NCBI RefSeq assembly: GCF_029868385.1 | Contig: NZ_JARWNX010000051.1 | Location: 124,001-188,000 of the forward strand | DNA from: Nocardia cyriacigeorgica | GTDB lineage: Bacteria; Actinomycetota; Actinomycetes; Mycobacteriales; Mycobacteriaceae | Length of the DNA: 64,000 bases | Direction: 5' to 3' | In this document: one piece after another, positions 1-10,166 of the stretch | Position numbering within the stretch: the stretch's first letter is position 1 | Layout: every line of letters starts with the position of its first letter | Program-made: the position numbers and the translations under genes | Notes under the pieces: model-generated | What the model was told of the DNA's origin: nothing | Seen by the model: only the letters and a program-made list of their open reading frames with translations | Database searches by the model: none

Positions 1-5
1 CACTG

Positions 6-6
<1 letters not shown>
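1..6 (+). CDS. kdpA: 3' end of kdpA (last codon and stop)
   Basis: The window opens with CAC TGA, and the TGA shares its final A with the ATG of kdpB. In kdp operons kdpA lies directly before kdpB and often overlaps it, so this is probably the end of the potassium-translocating subunit gene. Only two codons are visible, so the assignment rests on position. Confidence 0.55.
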
Positions 7-2153
<2,147 letters not shown>

Positions 2154-2154
2154 T

Positions 2155-3039
2155 ATGTCTGTGTTCTCGATGCGGAATACCACCTGGATCCGCCAGCATC
2201 TGGCGGCGCTGCGGGCCTTGCTCGTACTGACCGCCATCACCGGGATCGTCTATCCCCTCGCTGTCTTCGCGGCGGGCCAGCTGCCCGGTCTGAACGACAA
2301 GGCCGACGGCTCGCTGCTGCATTCCGACGGAAAGGTGGTCGGCAGCAGCCTCATCGGCCAATCGTTCACCGACGCAGACGGCAACGCGCTGCCACAGTAC
2401 TTCCAGAGCCGCCCGTCAGCCGCGGGCGACGGCTACGACCCCCTGTCCACCTCCGCCAGCAACCTCGGCCCCGAGGACATCGTGGATACCGCCGCCCGCA
2501 CCAGTCTGCTCACCACCGTCTGTACCCGCAGCAAGGAGATCGCCGACCGCGAGGGCGTCGACGGTTCCCGCCCGTTCTGCACGAAAGACGGTGTAGGCGC
2601 CGTGCTCTCGGTGATCGGACCGCGCAACGCCGACGGCGAGGTGAGCGCGCCGGTCCGCGTGGTCAGCGTCAACGAACTCTGCCCTGCCACGCCCTTCGTG
2701 ACCACGTATCTGGGCGTCGACGTCGACTGCGCCGACCCAGGAGCCGACTACTCCATCGGCCGCATCGTCCCGATCCGTGGCACCGCCCCCGACACCCCCG
2801 CCGTCCCCGCCGACGCGGTAACCGCCAGCGGCAGCGGCCTCGACCCCCACATCTCCCCCACCTACGCCACCCTCCAGATCCCCCGCATAGCCACCACCCG
2901 CCACATCCCCGAACCCGAGGTCCGCGCCCTCATCGACGCCCACACCGAAGGCCGAACCCTCGGCTTCCTCGGCGAACCCCGAGTCAACGTCGTCGAACTC
3001 AACCTCGCCCTCGACCGCAACCACCCCTTCCACCCCTGA
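2155..3039 (+). CDS. kdpC: Potassium-transporting ATPase subunit C (KdpC), with internal insertion
   Basis: KdpC is the single-span accessory subunit that stabilises KdpFABC. I chose the ATG 2 bp after the kdpB stop (MSVFSMRNTTW), which gives 294 residues. The N-terminal membrane helix is at about 18-42, the conserved YFQSRPSAAGDGYDP follows near 82-96, and the C-terminal signature ASGSGLDPHISP and GFLGEPRVNVVELNLAL is intact. KdpC is normally about 190-210 residues. The extra length lies between NLGPED (about 103) and VPADAVTASG (about 217), a gap normally near 30 residues, and the inserted part holds four cysteines. I infer a lineage-specific extracytoplasmic insert. Confidence 0.96.
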   Translation: MSVFSMRNTTWIRQHLAALRALLVLTAITGIVYPLAVFAAGQLPGLNDKADGSLLHSDGKVVGSSLIGQSFTDADGNALPQYFQSRPSAAGDGYDPLSTSASNLGPEDIVDTAARTSLLTTVCTRSKEIADREGVDGSRPFCTKDGVGAVLSVIGPRNADGEVSAPVRVVSVNELCPATPFVTTYLGVDVDCADPGADYSIGRIVPIRGTAPDTPAVPADAVTASGSGLDPHISPTYATLQIPRIATTRHIPEPEVRALIDAHTEGRTLGFLGEPRVNVVELNLALDRNHPFHP

Positions 3040-3093
3040 CCCCCGAGGTGGCTCGGTCCCATCTGCCAGACGGTACTGCCGCACCCCTAACGC

Positions 3094-4196
3094 TCAGAGT
3101 GCGTTCAGTTCGGACTCATCGATGACGATGTCGCCCTGTTCGTCCGGGACGATGAACGGAAGCAGGGACTCGGCTTCGTCGAGTACCGCCCGCTTCGTGG
3201 CGGGGGTGAACGGGTACCACGGCAGGATGCGGATGGTGGTCGACTCCAGGGCCCAGCGGCCGTGGGCGAAGCCGTCTACCAGGTAGATCGGGATGCCTGC
3301 GGAGGCTTCCTTTGCAGTGCGTCGGCGGTCGTGTTCGGCGATGATGCGGCGGCGGTCCTTGTGGCCGAGCAGGGCGTTGTCGAAGGCGGGGAGGAAGCGG
3401 ACGGGGGTGGGGAGGTCGGCGGGGGCCACGGGGGCGTCGGGGAGGTCGTAGAGTTCGCGGCCGTCTTCGTCGCGGAAGACGCGCAGATCGGGGCGGAGGC
3501 GGGTGATGACGGCGGCCAGGCGGGTGAGGCCCGACCAGGCCTGGATATCGGCGACGGTGGCGGGGCCGAATGCCGCCAGGTAGCGCAGGACGAGAGCGTC
3601 GGGGTCGGGGTCGGCGAGCGGGGCGCCGATCCATTCGTCGGCGAGCGCGACGGTGACGTAGCGGTTGCGCCAGCGGCCCCACGCCCCGGTATCGGCGCCG
3701 TGCGCCAGCGGTACCAGCACCTCGACGGTATCGGCGAGGCGGCGGGCATGCCGGTCCGGGAAATGCTCGGCGAGCAGCTTCCCCAGATCGCTGCGGGCAA
3801 GTGTGCGCCCGGTGAGCAGGCGCTTACCGTGGGCGGCGAGTTCGATGAGATCGACGCCCTCGATCTCATCGCGGTAATAGGCGGCTTTGAGCAACGAATC
3901 GACCCACGGCTGCACGGTGGGGCGCAACCAGCGGTAATCCTCGGCGGTGGCCAGATGCATGGTGCGGCGGATCATGGTGGAACGCACCAGTTTCTGCTCC
4001 CGCAGCAGTACCGCGAGATCCTCGTGCCGGAACCCGGCCACCCGCGCCCACACCCGACATACGGCCAGTTCGGTTCCTGCCCCTGCACCGCCACCAGATG
4101 CCGGATCACCTCGAGCGGTGTGTCGTGCACACGTTCGGCCAGCCGCTGCCGCACCAGCAAGGTCCGATTCAACTCCCGTAACGACAGCTCCCGCAT
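3094..4196 (-). pseudogene. Winged-helix DNA-binding-domain (HTH_42) protein, broken by one frameshift
   Basis: Two reading frames together make one protein of about 367 residues of the winged helix DNA-binding domain-containing family (COG3214/PF06224 type). The start at 4196 (MRELSLRELNRTLLVRQRLA) runs to QGQEPNWPYVG, then the frame is lost. The homologous continuation, WARVAGFRHEDLAVLLREQ, is in the neighbouring frame and runs to a stop at 3094. Family members read LWARV here, so one base (a C in the coding strand, between 4052 and 4053) appears to be missing. The length 1103 nt is one short of a multiple of three. Some family members, such as YcaQ/AlkX, act on DNA crosslinks, but this one's role is unknown. 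It could be a true pseudogene or a sequencing error. Confidence 0.85.
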
Positions 4197-4243
4197 GAGC
4201 GTCGATTATGGCCGACCCCACCGACAGGTTCCGGCCACCGAAC

Positions 4244-5764
4244 TCACGGGAACGGGCGGCACATCGACGGATACGCCAGATCCCGGCACGGCATGTTCCC
4301 GGCCGCCCGGATGACGTCCTCCCCACCGGCTTCGGTGAGGAACCGCAGGAAGCTCGCACCGAGCGATTCGGGCGCGAAATCGCCGTAACTGTAGGCGTAC
4401 TCGATGCCCCAGAACGGGTAGATCCGGTTGGCGGCCGCTTCCCTGGTGGCCTGTTCACCGTTGATGGTCACCGTCGTCACCTGCGTGGATTCCGCCGCAT
4501 CGGCGTGTTCGGCGTATCCGATGGCGCCGGGTGTCTCGGCCACGGCGGCCAGCATGTCCTTGGTCACCGCCACATCGCAGCGGCCGGGACCGGGTTCGCG
4601 GCGGATCTCGCGGCAGGTGGCATCGCGATAGGCCGGTTGCTCGCCGTCGAGCAGACGGGATTCGAAGGTGCGTCGCGTTCCCGACCCCGGATGGCGGTTG
4701 ATCAATCGCACCGGCAGATCCGCCCCGCCCAGTTGGTTCCAGTTCTCCACCCGCCCGGCGTACAGATCCCGGATCTGGTCGACGGTCAGATGCCGCACAT
4801 CGGTCTTGGGGTGCACGATCATGCTGAACAGCGACAGCGCCAGTGGCCGCTCCACCAGCGTCGGATAGTCCAACCCCATCGGACCGTCCGCGATCGCCAG
4901 CAGCCCCGGATTCTCATTGCCTTCCGATTCCAGCCGGTTCATGCCGGGCTCACTGCCCTCGAAGGCGAATTCGAATGTGGCACCACGGCAGCTGCGTTTG
5001 TAGACGTCGGCGGCCTCGCGGATGACCTTGTCGAAAGCTGTCGATCCGACAACGGTCAATGTCCCGTCGGCGCAGCCAAGCGGCGCCTTACCGCGCTCGA
5101 CGGCGGCGACGATGAACTGCGCGACGATCACCACCACCAGAAAGGCGATGAGCGCGATCATGAACACCGGTATGCCGCTCTGACTGCGCGTTTCGGTGAC
5201 CCGGCCGCCCTTGATCATGCCCTGTAGCCGGGGCGGCGGATATGTTCCCGTCCCCGCCGAACGTTGCAGGATGGCGAGAATCTTGTAATGGTCGGCGCGG
5301 TTGAGCGGCACACGGGGCAGGTCGATGATGCCGACGTTGTCGGTGGATTCGCGCACCGCGATCCCGGAGTCGGGCTCGAGCAGATCGCCGAGCGCGGGAT
5401 CGCTGAGTTCGGTGACGGCCATACCGATGACGCGGCGTTGCGGGAACCGCAGGTGCAGTCCGGCGCGGCCGTTGTCGGGGACGCCGTAGTCGACGGTGTC
5501 GAGGGAGGTGGCTCCGCTGTTCTCGATCCGCATCAGGACCACCGACAGGTCTTTCAGATCCGGGCTTGCCCCATCGGCCTGCGGACGCAGCTGCGGCAGT
5601 ACACCGGGAAACACCGATTCGATCTCACCGGTGACGGGTGTATCCATCTGCACCCGGTAGCCGAGTTGTTTGCGCCCCACGAAGACGAATTCCCACAGAA
5701 AGGCTCCGACCGGCACCGCGATACCGATGAGCGCGAGCACGATCTCCAGCGGAAAACCGCCCAC
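4244..5764 (-). CDS. Membrane-anchored phosphate-binding (PstS-like) protein
   Basis: This 506-residue protein has two membrane helices (about 5-28 and 198-222) flanking a roughly 170-residue soluble region, followed by a PBP-like domain from about 232 to the end. That domain carries phosphate-binding-family signatures: TVVGSTAF near its start, HLTVDQIRDLYAGRVENWNQLGG, and NRHPGSGTRRTFE. I chose a GTG at 5764 because a strong GGGGAGGGG ribosome site precedes it; the frame runs open 33 codons further upstream without one. No PstC, PstA or PstB neighbours are present, so a sensing role is as likely as transport. The ligand is inferred from family resemblance only. Confidence 0.8.
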   Translation of the reverse strand: MGGFPLEIVLALIGIAVPVGAFLWEFVFVGRKQLGYRVQMDTPVTGEIESVFPGVLPQLRPQADGASPDLKDLSVVLMRIENSGATSLDTVDYGVPDNGRAGLHLRFPQRRVIGMAVTELSDPALGDLLEPDSGIAVRESTDNVGIIDLPRVPLNRADHYKILAILQRSAGTGTYPPPRLQGMIKGGRVTETRSQSGIPVFMIALIAFLVVVIVAQFIVAAVERGKAPLGCADGTLTVVGSTAFDKVIREAADVYKRSCRGATFEFAFEGSEPGMNRLESEGNENPGLLAIADGPMGLDYPTLVERPLALSLFSMIVHPKTDVRHLTVDQIRDLYAGRVENWNQLGGADLPVRLINRHPGSGTRRTFESRLLDGEQPAYRDATCREIRREPGPGRCDVAVTKDMLAAVAETPGAIGYAEHADAAESTQVTTVTINGEQATREAAANRIYPFWGIEYAYSYGDFAPESLGASFLRFLTEAGGEDVIRAAGNMPCRDLAYPSMCRPFP

Positions 5765-5840
5765 TGAGTACCCCTCCCCAACACATATGCGTGGCAATAA
5801 TATTCGGCCATAGCGCGCCGAATTCCGCGATAACGGCCGT

Positions 5841-5856
5841 ACTGTTCGCAAACAGT
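5841..5856. promoter_or_regulatory. 16-bp palindrome upstream of the PstS-like gene
   Basis: ACTGTT-CGCA-AACAGT is a perfect 6+6 inverted repeat. It lies about 77 bp upstream of the GTG at 5764, in the 111-bp gap between the PHP gene and the PstS-like gene. Its position suits an operator, but no cognate regulator is visible. Confidence 0.35.
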
Positions 5857-5875
5857 TAACCAAACGGCCTTTCGC

Positions 5876-6940
5876 TCACGCGCTGGATTGCCGCGTCCAC
5901 TCCAGCAGTTCGTCGGCGGGCCTGGTGTTGATGACCCGCTCCGGCGGCACCTCGTTCGCCACCGCGCGGGCGCATCCGTATCCCTGCCAGTCCAGCTGTC
6001 CGGGGGCGTGGGCGTCGGTGTCGACGGCGAATTCGCAGCCGATATCGAGGGCCAGCCGCATCAGTCGGCTCGGCGGGTCCTGTCGTTCGGGCCTGCTGTT
6101 GATCTCGACCGCGGTGCCGAAGCGGCGGCACGCCTCGAAGACCAGCTCGGCATCGAATTCCGATTCCGGCCTGGTCCCACGCCCACCCATCACGAGCCGC
6201 CCGGTGCAATGGCCGAGCACATCCACCCGCGGGTTCGCGACGGCGTAGACCATCCGTTTCGTCATGGTGTCGCGGTCATCGCGCAGGCGCGAATGCACGC
6301 TGGCCACAACGATATCCAGTGCGTCCAGCAGTTCTGGGTCCTGGTCGAGGCTACCGTCGTCGAGGATATCGACCTCGATACCGGTCAGAATGCGGAACGG
6401 CGCGAGTTCGGCGTTGAGCGCCGCGACCACGTCGAGCTGGCGGCGTAACCGTTCGGTCGAGAGCCCGTTGGCGACGGTCAGTCGCGGCGAATGGTCGGTC
6501 AGCGCGCAGTATTCGTGTCCGAGCGCGGCGGCGGTGCGCATCATCTCCTCGATGGGGCTGCCGCCGTCGGACCAGTTGGAATGGGTGTGTAGATCACCAC
6601 GCAGCAGCCGGCGCAGTGGTCTGCCGTCGATCCCGATCGGTTCGGCGGCGGCACGCAGTTCGGCCAGATACGGCGGCACGACACCGGAGTACGCCTGTTC
6701 GATGACGGCCGCCGTCTTGGGCCCGATACCCGTCAGCTCCTGCCAGCTGCCCGCCGCCCGCCGCTCGGCACGTTCCTCATCGGACAGGGCGGCCACGATA
6801 TCGGCGGCCTTGCGATAGGCCTGCACCCGATGGGTTTTCGCGCGTTCGCGCTCGAGCCAGAAGCCGATCTCCCGCAGCGCCGCCACCGGTCCCGGCGCGG
6901 TGGCCGGGTCCGGTGGCGCGGTCGAATCGTCGCCCGCCAC
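5876..6940 (-). CDS. Helix-hairpin-helix and PHP-domain metal-dependent hydrolase
   Basis: The protein has 354 residues. An N-terminal PolX-like helical region carries a helix-hairpin-helix DNA-binding motif (LTGIGPKTAAVI, about 69-80). A PHP domain follows with metal ligands in DLHTHSNWSDG (about 116-126), GIEVDI (near 185), SVHSR and DTDAHA (near 308). The layout matches the ends of bacterial family X DNA polymerases, which carry HhH and a C-terminal PHP nuclease, but the central polymerase domain is absent. Likely activities are a 3' exonuclease, an AP-site-type nuclease or a phosphoesterase. It starts at a GTG and lies just downstream of the DHFR-like gene, so the two are probably co-transcribed. 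Confidence 0.85.
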   Translation of the reverse strand: MAGDDSTAPPDPATAPGPVAALREIGFWLERERAKTHRVQAYRKAADIVAALSDEERAERRAAGSWQELTGIGPKTAAVIEQAYSGVVPPYLAELRAAAEPIGIDGRPLRRLLRGDLHTHSNWSDGGSPIEEMMRTAAALGHEYCALTDHSPRLTVANGLSTERLRRQLDVVAALNAELAPFRILTGIEVDILDDGSLDQDPELLDALDIVVASVHSRLRDDRDTMTKRMVYAVANPRVDVLGHCTGRLVMGGRGTRPESEFDAELVFEACRRFGTAVEINSRPERQDPPSRLMRLALDIGCEFAVDTDAHAPGQLDWQGYGCARAVANEVPPERVINTRPADELLEWTRQSSA

Positions 6941-6945
6941 CTCGG

Positions 6946-7527
6946 CTATCGAATCCTGCCGTATTTCACGAACGCCACTCCGTCCTCGAAGACCTGGCTG
7001 GTGATCACCCGGAACCGGGTCGGTTCGGGCAGCTTCGGGCCGTCGCCGAACAGGGAACGGCCGCGTCCGAGCACGATCGGGTACAGCTTGAGGAAGATCT
7101 GGTCGATCTCCGGCAGCAGCACCTGGGCCAGCTCACCGCCACCGCACAGCCAGATGCCGAGCCCTTTGTCGCGTTTGAGTTCACGTACCGTGGCCAGCGG
7201 GTCGGCGGAGATCAGTTCGACGGCCGGGTCCGGGCTCTCCGGCAGGGTCGAGGAGACCACGAACTGGCGCAGATGCGCGTACGGGCTGGAGGTGCCGGTG
7301 CGCACGCCGAAATCGTGGGTTTTGCGACCCATCAGCACGGTGTCGAAGTTGGCGTTGCGCTTATCGATGCCGAGCGCTTCGCGGACCTTGGTCGGCAGCG
7401 TCTCCGGGTACTGCGCCGTGATCGCCGGACCGTGGTCGCCGCCGACCGGGAAGAAGTCGACCGACCCTTCCTCGGTGGCGATGAACCCGTCGATGGTCGA
7501 GGCGACGTAGTAGGTGAGCTTGCGCAT
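6946..7527 (-). CDS. Dihydrofolate reductase/RibD C-terminal family protein
   Basis: A 193-residue protein of the RibD-C/DHFR-fold family, typified by MRKLTYYVASTIDGFIA at the start and LMGRKTHDFG near residue 65. Actinobacterial members are stand-alone NADPH-dependent reductases whose substrates are mostly unknown. They are generally not the essential FolA, which here would be a separate gene. I chose ATG 7527 because an AGGAAGG site lies 5 nt upstream; an earlier in-frame start at 7554 lacks one. It ends 5 bp before the PHP gene, suggesting an operon. Confidence 0.87.
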   Translation of the reverse strand: MRKLTYYVASTIDGFIATEEGSVDFFPVGGDHGPAITAQYPETLPTKVREALGIDKRNANFDTVLMGRKTHDFGVRTGTSSPYAHLRQFVVSSTLPESPDPAVELISADPLATVRELKRDKGLGIWLCGGGELAQVLLPEIDQIFLKLYPIVLGRGRSLFGDGPKLPEPTRFRVITSQVFEDGVAFVKYGRIR

Positions 7528-7584
7528 GTGTCCTTCCTGCACGGCCGGTGTCACAGTAGGGCCGTATGCAGAAACGGTAGCTCG

Positions 7585-8451
7585 CTAACGGGTCGCGGGG
7601 CGAGCCTTCTTCTGGCATCGCGGGCACGAGTACGAGGAGCGGTTCATGAACTTCTCCCGCACGATCGGCGCGCCACAGCGTGAACACGGCCGGTCGGCGC
7701 GGCCATAGACGGCCAGAGAGCGCTCGAAGTAGCCGGATTCACCGTTGACGTTGACATAGAGCGCGTCGAAGGAGGTCCCGCCCGCCGCCAGCGCATCGCT
7801 CATGACGGCCTCGACCTCGGTGAGCAGAGTGCGCAGCGCGGGTGCGGTGAGCCCGGCGGCGGTTCGGCAACCGTGGATCCGCGCCCGCCACAGCGCCTCG
7901 TCGGCGTAGATATTGCCGACGCCGGAGATGACGGTCTGGTCGAGCAGGACCCGTTTGATCTCGGTCCGTTTGGCGCGTATCGCGGACACCACGGCCTCGG
8001 CGTCGAATTTCGGGTCCAGTGGGTCGCGGGCGATATGGGCCACCGGCTCCGGCAGCAGAGTGCCGTCCACCTCGACCACATCGGCCAGTGCCCAGCCACC
8101 GAAGGTGCGCTGGTCGACGAAGCGCAGTTCGGTGCCGTCATCGAGGGTGGCGCGGATGTGGGCGTGTTTCTCCACCGGCGCATCGGCGGGCCGCACCAGC
8201 ATCTGTCCACTCATCCCGAGGTGGACGACGAGCGCGAGGTCGGGGTCGTCGAAGGTGAGCCACAGGTATTTGCCGCGTCGTTCGGCGTCGGCCACCCGCT
8301 GCCCGGACAGCCGGGCGGCCAGGTCGGCGGCGCCTTCGAGATGGCGGCGCACCGACCGTGGATGGGTGACGGCCACCGATTCGATGACGTGGCCGACCAC
8401 ATGACCGGCCAGACCGCGCCGGACGACCTCGACTTCGGGGAGTTCGGGCAC
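7585..8451 (-). CDS. mutM: Formamidopyrimidine-DNA glycosylase (MutM/Fpg)
   Basis: This base-excision repair enzyme removes 8-oxoguanine and ring-opened purines and nicks the abasic site. At 288 residues it is normal length. The catalytic N-terminal PELPEVEVVRRGL supplies Pro2 and Glu3. A conserved Lys lies in GKYLW, and the DQTVISGVGNIYADE helix-two-turn-helix signature is intact. The C-terminal zinc finger has four cysteines (CSRCG near 255 and CPRCQ near 278). The GTG start lies 1 bp after the rnc stop, so it is the last gene of the sepIVA-DUF177-rpmF-rnc-mutM run, the same order as in mycobacteria. Confidence 0.98.
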   Translation of the reverse strand: MPELPEVEVVRRGLAGHVVGHVIESVAVTHPRSVRRHLEGAADLAARLSGQRVADAERRGKYLWLTFDDPDLALVVHLGMSGQMLVRPADAPVEKHAHIRATLDDGTELRFVDQRTFGGWALADVVEVDGTLLPEPVAHIARDPLDPKFDAEAVVSAIRAKRTEIKRVLLDQTVISGVGNIYADEALWRARIHGCRTAAGLTAPALRTLLTEVEAVMSDALAAGGTSFDALYVNVNGESGYFERSLAVYGRADRPCSRCGAPIVREKFMNRSSYSCPRCQKKARPATR

Positions 8452-8452
8452 G

Positions 8453-9175
8453 TCAGGACTCGGCGGTCAGCGCCTGATAGGCGGCGCCCGCGGCCTTCTG
8501 CTCGGCTTCCTTCTTGGACCGGCCGACACCCTGACCGTAGGCCCGGCCCGCGATCACCGTGGTGGCGGTGAATTCCTTGTCGTGGTCGGGCCCGGTCGAG
8601 GTGATCTCGTAGCTGGGCACGCCGAGACCGCGTTCGGCGGTGAGTTCCTGCAAGCTGGTCTTCCAGTCGAGCCCGGCGCCCATACGGGGGCCGCGTTCGA
8701 GCAGTTCGGCGAACAGCCGAAGGACCACCCCGCGGGCGACCTCGATGCCGTGCTCGAGGTGCACGGCGCCGAGCAGCGATTCCATGCCGTCGGCGAGGAT
8801 GCTCGGCTTGTCCCGGCCACCGGTGAGTTCCTCACCCTTGCCGAGCAGCAGGTGCGCACCGAGCCCGCCCTCGCCGAGACCACGGGCGACCTCGGCGAGC
8901 GCGTGCATATTGACCACGCTGGCGCGCAGCTTCGCGAGTTCGCCCTCGGACTTGTCCGGGTGCTCGTGATAGAGCCGCTCGGTGATGCTCAGCCCGAGCA
9001 CCGAGTCGCCGAGGAATTCCAGGCGCTCGTTGGTCGGGAGTCCACCGTTCTCGTACGCGTAGGAGCGGTGGGTGAGCGCGAGCGTCAGCAGCTCCGACGG
9101 CACCTCGACACCGAGGGCGGCGAGCAGGCTCGCATGGTCACCGGAGGGGCCGAGTTCGTCCTTACCGGCGGTCAC
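8453..9175 (-). CDS. rnc: Ribonuclease III
   Basis: RNase III cuts double-stranded RNA in rRNA processing and RNA turnover. The 240-residue product has the catalytic signature NERLEFLGDSVL at about 49-60, with the acidic Glu and Asp that bind magnesium, and a second cluster near 118-130 (DKPSILADGMESLLGA). A double-stranded RNA-binding domain fills about 165-236 and ends in a GRSKKEAEQKAA motif. Translation starts at a GTG 14 bp after the rpmF stop and ends 1 bp before mutM. Confidence 0.98.
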   Translation of the reverse strand: MTAGKDELGPSGDHASLLAALGVEVPSELLTLALTHRSYAYENGGLPTNERLEFLGDSVLGLSITERLYHEHPDKSEGELAKLRASVVNMHALAEVARGLGEGGLGAHLLLGKGEELTGGRDKPSILADGMESLLGAVHLEHGIEVARGVVLRLFAELLERGPRMGAGLDWKTSLQELTAERGLGVPSYEITSTGPDHDKEFTATTVIAGRAYGQGVGRSKKEAEQKAAGAAYQALTAES

Positions 9176-9189
9176 GGCTGATCTGGTAC

Positions 9190-9372
9190 TCAGACCGCAG
9201 AGGTGACCTGGCGGCCCTTGTAGGTACCGCAGGACGGGCAGGCGATATGCGGCAGGGTCTTCTCACCACAGGCCCGGTTCGGGCAGGTGATCAGGGTAGG
9301 CGCGGTCGCCTTCCACTGGCTGCGCCGCGACCTGGTGTTGGAACGGGACATCCGGCGCTTGGGAACGGCCAC
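9190..9372 (-). CDS. rpmF: 50S ribosomal protein L32
   Basis: This 60-residue protein begins MAVPKRRMSRSNTRSRRSQW, the standard L32 opening, and carries two zinc-binding pairs, CPNRAC and CPSC. It is therefore the zinc-containing form rather than the cysteine-free form that Zur controls in other actinobacteria. It starts 2 bp after the DUF177 gene, an arrangement conserved across many bacteria. Confidence 0.98.
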   Translation of the reverse strand: MAVPKRRMSRSNTRSRRSQWKATAPTLITCPNRACGEKTLPHIACPSCGTYKGRQVTSAV

Positions 9373-9374
9373 GA

Positions 9375-10055
9375 CTACTTCTCCTCTGTCTGTGTATCTG
9401 CCCGGTCGGCAGTGTCTGCCTGGTCGGCGGAACGGTCTGGGGCGGCACCCGCATCGGGGCTGCCATCGCGGGGCGAATCGGCGGCGAAATTCGCCAGCTT
9501 GGCCCAGCGGGGGTCAAGTATCTCATGTCCATGATCAGAACCCGCAATCGCCATCCGCACTCCGCATTCCGGGCACAGTCCGGCGCAGTCGGGCGTGCAC
9601 AGCGGCTGGAGCGGAAGCTCGAGGCCGAGGGCGTCGACGATGACGGGTTCGAGGTCGATGAGATCGTCGACCATCCGGTACATCTCGTCCTCGGAGGTGG
9701 TCTGCTCGGTGGCGCTGTCCGGGTAGGCGAACAGTTCGGTCAGCGACAGCTCGACCTCGTCGTCGAACGATTCGAGGCAGCGCGAGCATTCGCCGGTGAG
9801 CGGCGCGGACACCGTCCCGGTGATGAGTACGCCTTCGGAGACGGCCTGCAACCGCAGGTCGAGTTCCACATCGGCGCCCACCGGGATGGCGATCAGATCG
9901 AGTCCGAGGCGGTCGGTCGTGGTCACCGTGCGATGCAGTTCACGCATCGACCCGGCACCGCGGCCGAGGTTGCGGACGTCCAGGAGGAAACCCGTATCGG
10001 GCACCGGGTGCGAGCCGGTACGCGAACGCGAGGCGGAACCGGAACCGGCGGACAT
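9375..10055 (-). CDS. YceD family (DUF177) protein
   Basis: A 226-residue member of the YceD/DUF177 family, which is almost always encoded immediately before rpmF and has been linked to 23S rRNA or ribosome assembly. Conserved cysteines occur in GECSRCLE (about residue 100) and in CTPDCAGLCPECG (near 165-177). The C-terminal 40 residues are acidic and low in complexity. I chose ATG 10055 (MSAGSGSASRSRTG), which has a GAAGGTGAG site about 8 nt upstream. A GTG at 10112 in the same frame lacks a ribosome site. Confidence 0.93.
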   Translation of the reverse strand: MSAGSGSASRSRTGSHPVPDTGFLLDVRNLGRGAGSMRELHRTVTTTDRLGLDLIAIPVGADVELDLRLQAVSEGVLITGTVSAPLTGECSRCLESFDDEVELSLTELFAYPDSATEQTTSEDEMYRMVDDLIDLEPVIVDALGLELPLQPLCTPDCAGLCPECGVRMAIAGSDHGHEILDPRWAKLANFAADSPRDGSPDAGAAPDRSADQADTADRADTQTEEK

Positions 10056-10166
10056 CACGAACTCACCTTCACGATCAGGGGGAATGGGCAACCACTCCAC
10101 AATACGCGACACCGCACGCCGGACCCAACTCGACCAGGCGACGCCAGCGGGTTCCGGACGTGCGGC

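Noticed and set aside
5841..5856. LexA/SOS box reading of the palindrome
   Set aside because: The half-sites ACTGTT/AACAGT do not fit the actinobacterial TCGAAC-N4-GTTCGA box.
6946..7527. Calling the DHFR-fold gene folA
   Set aside because: Its sequence fits the RibD-C-like reductase group, not the essential dihydrofolate reductase.
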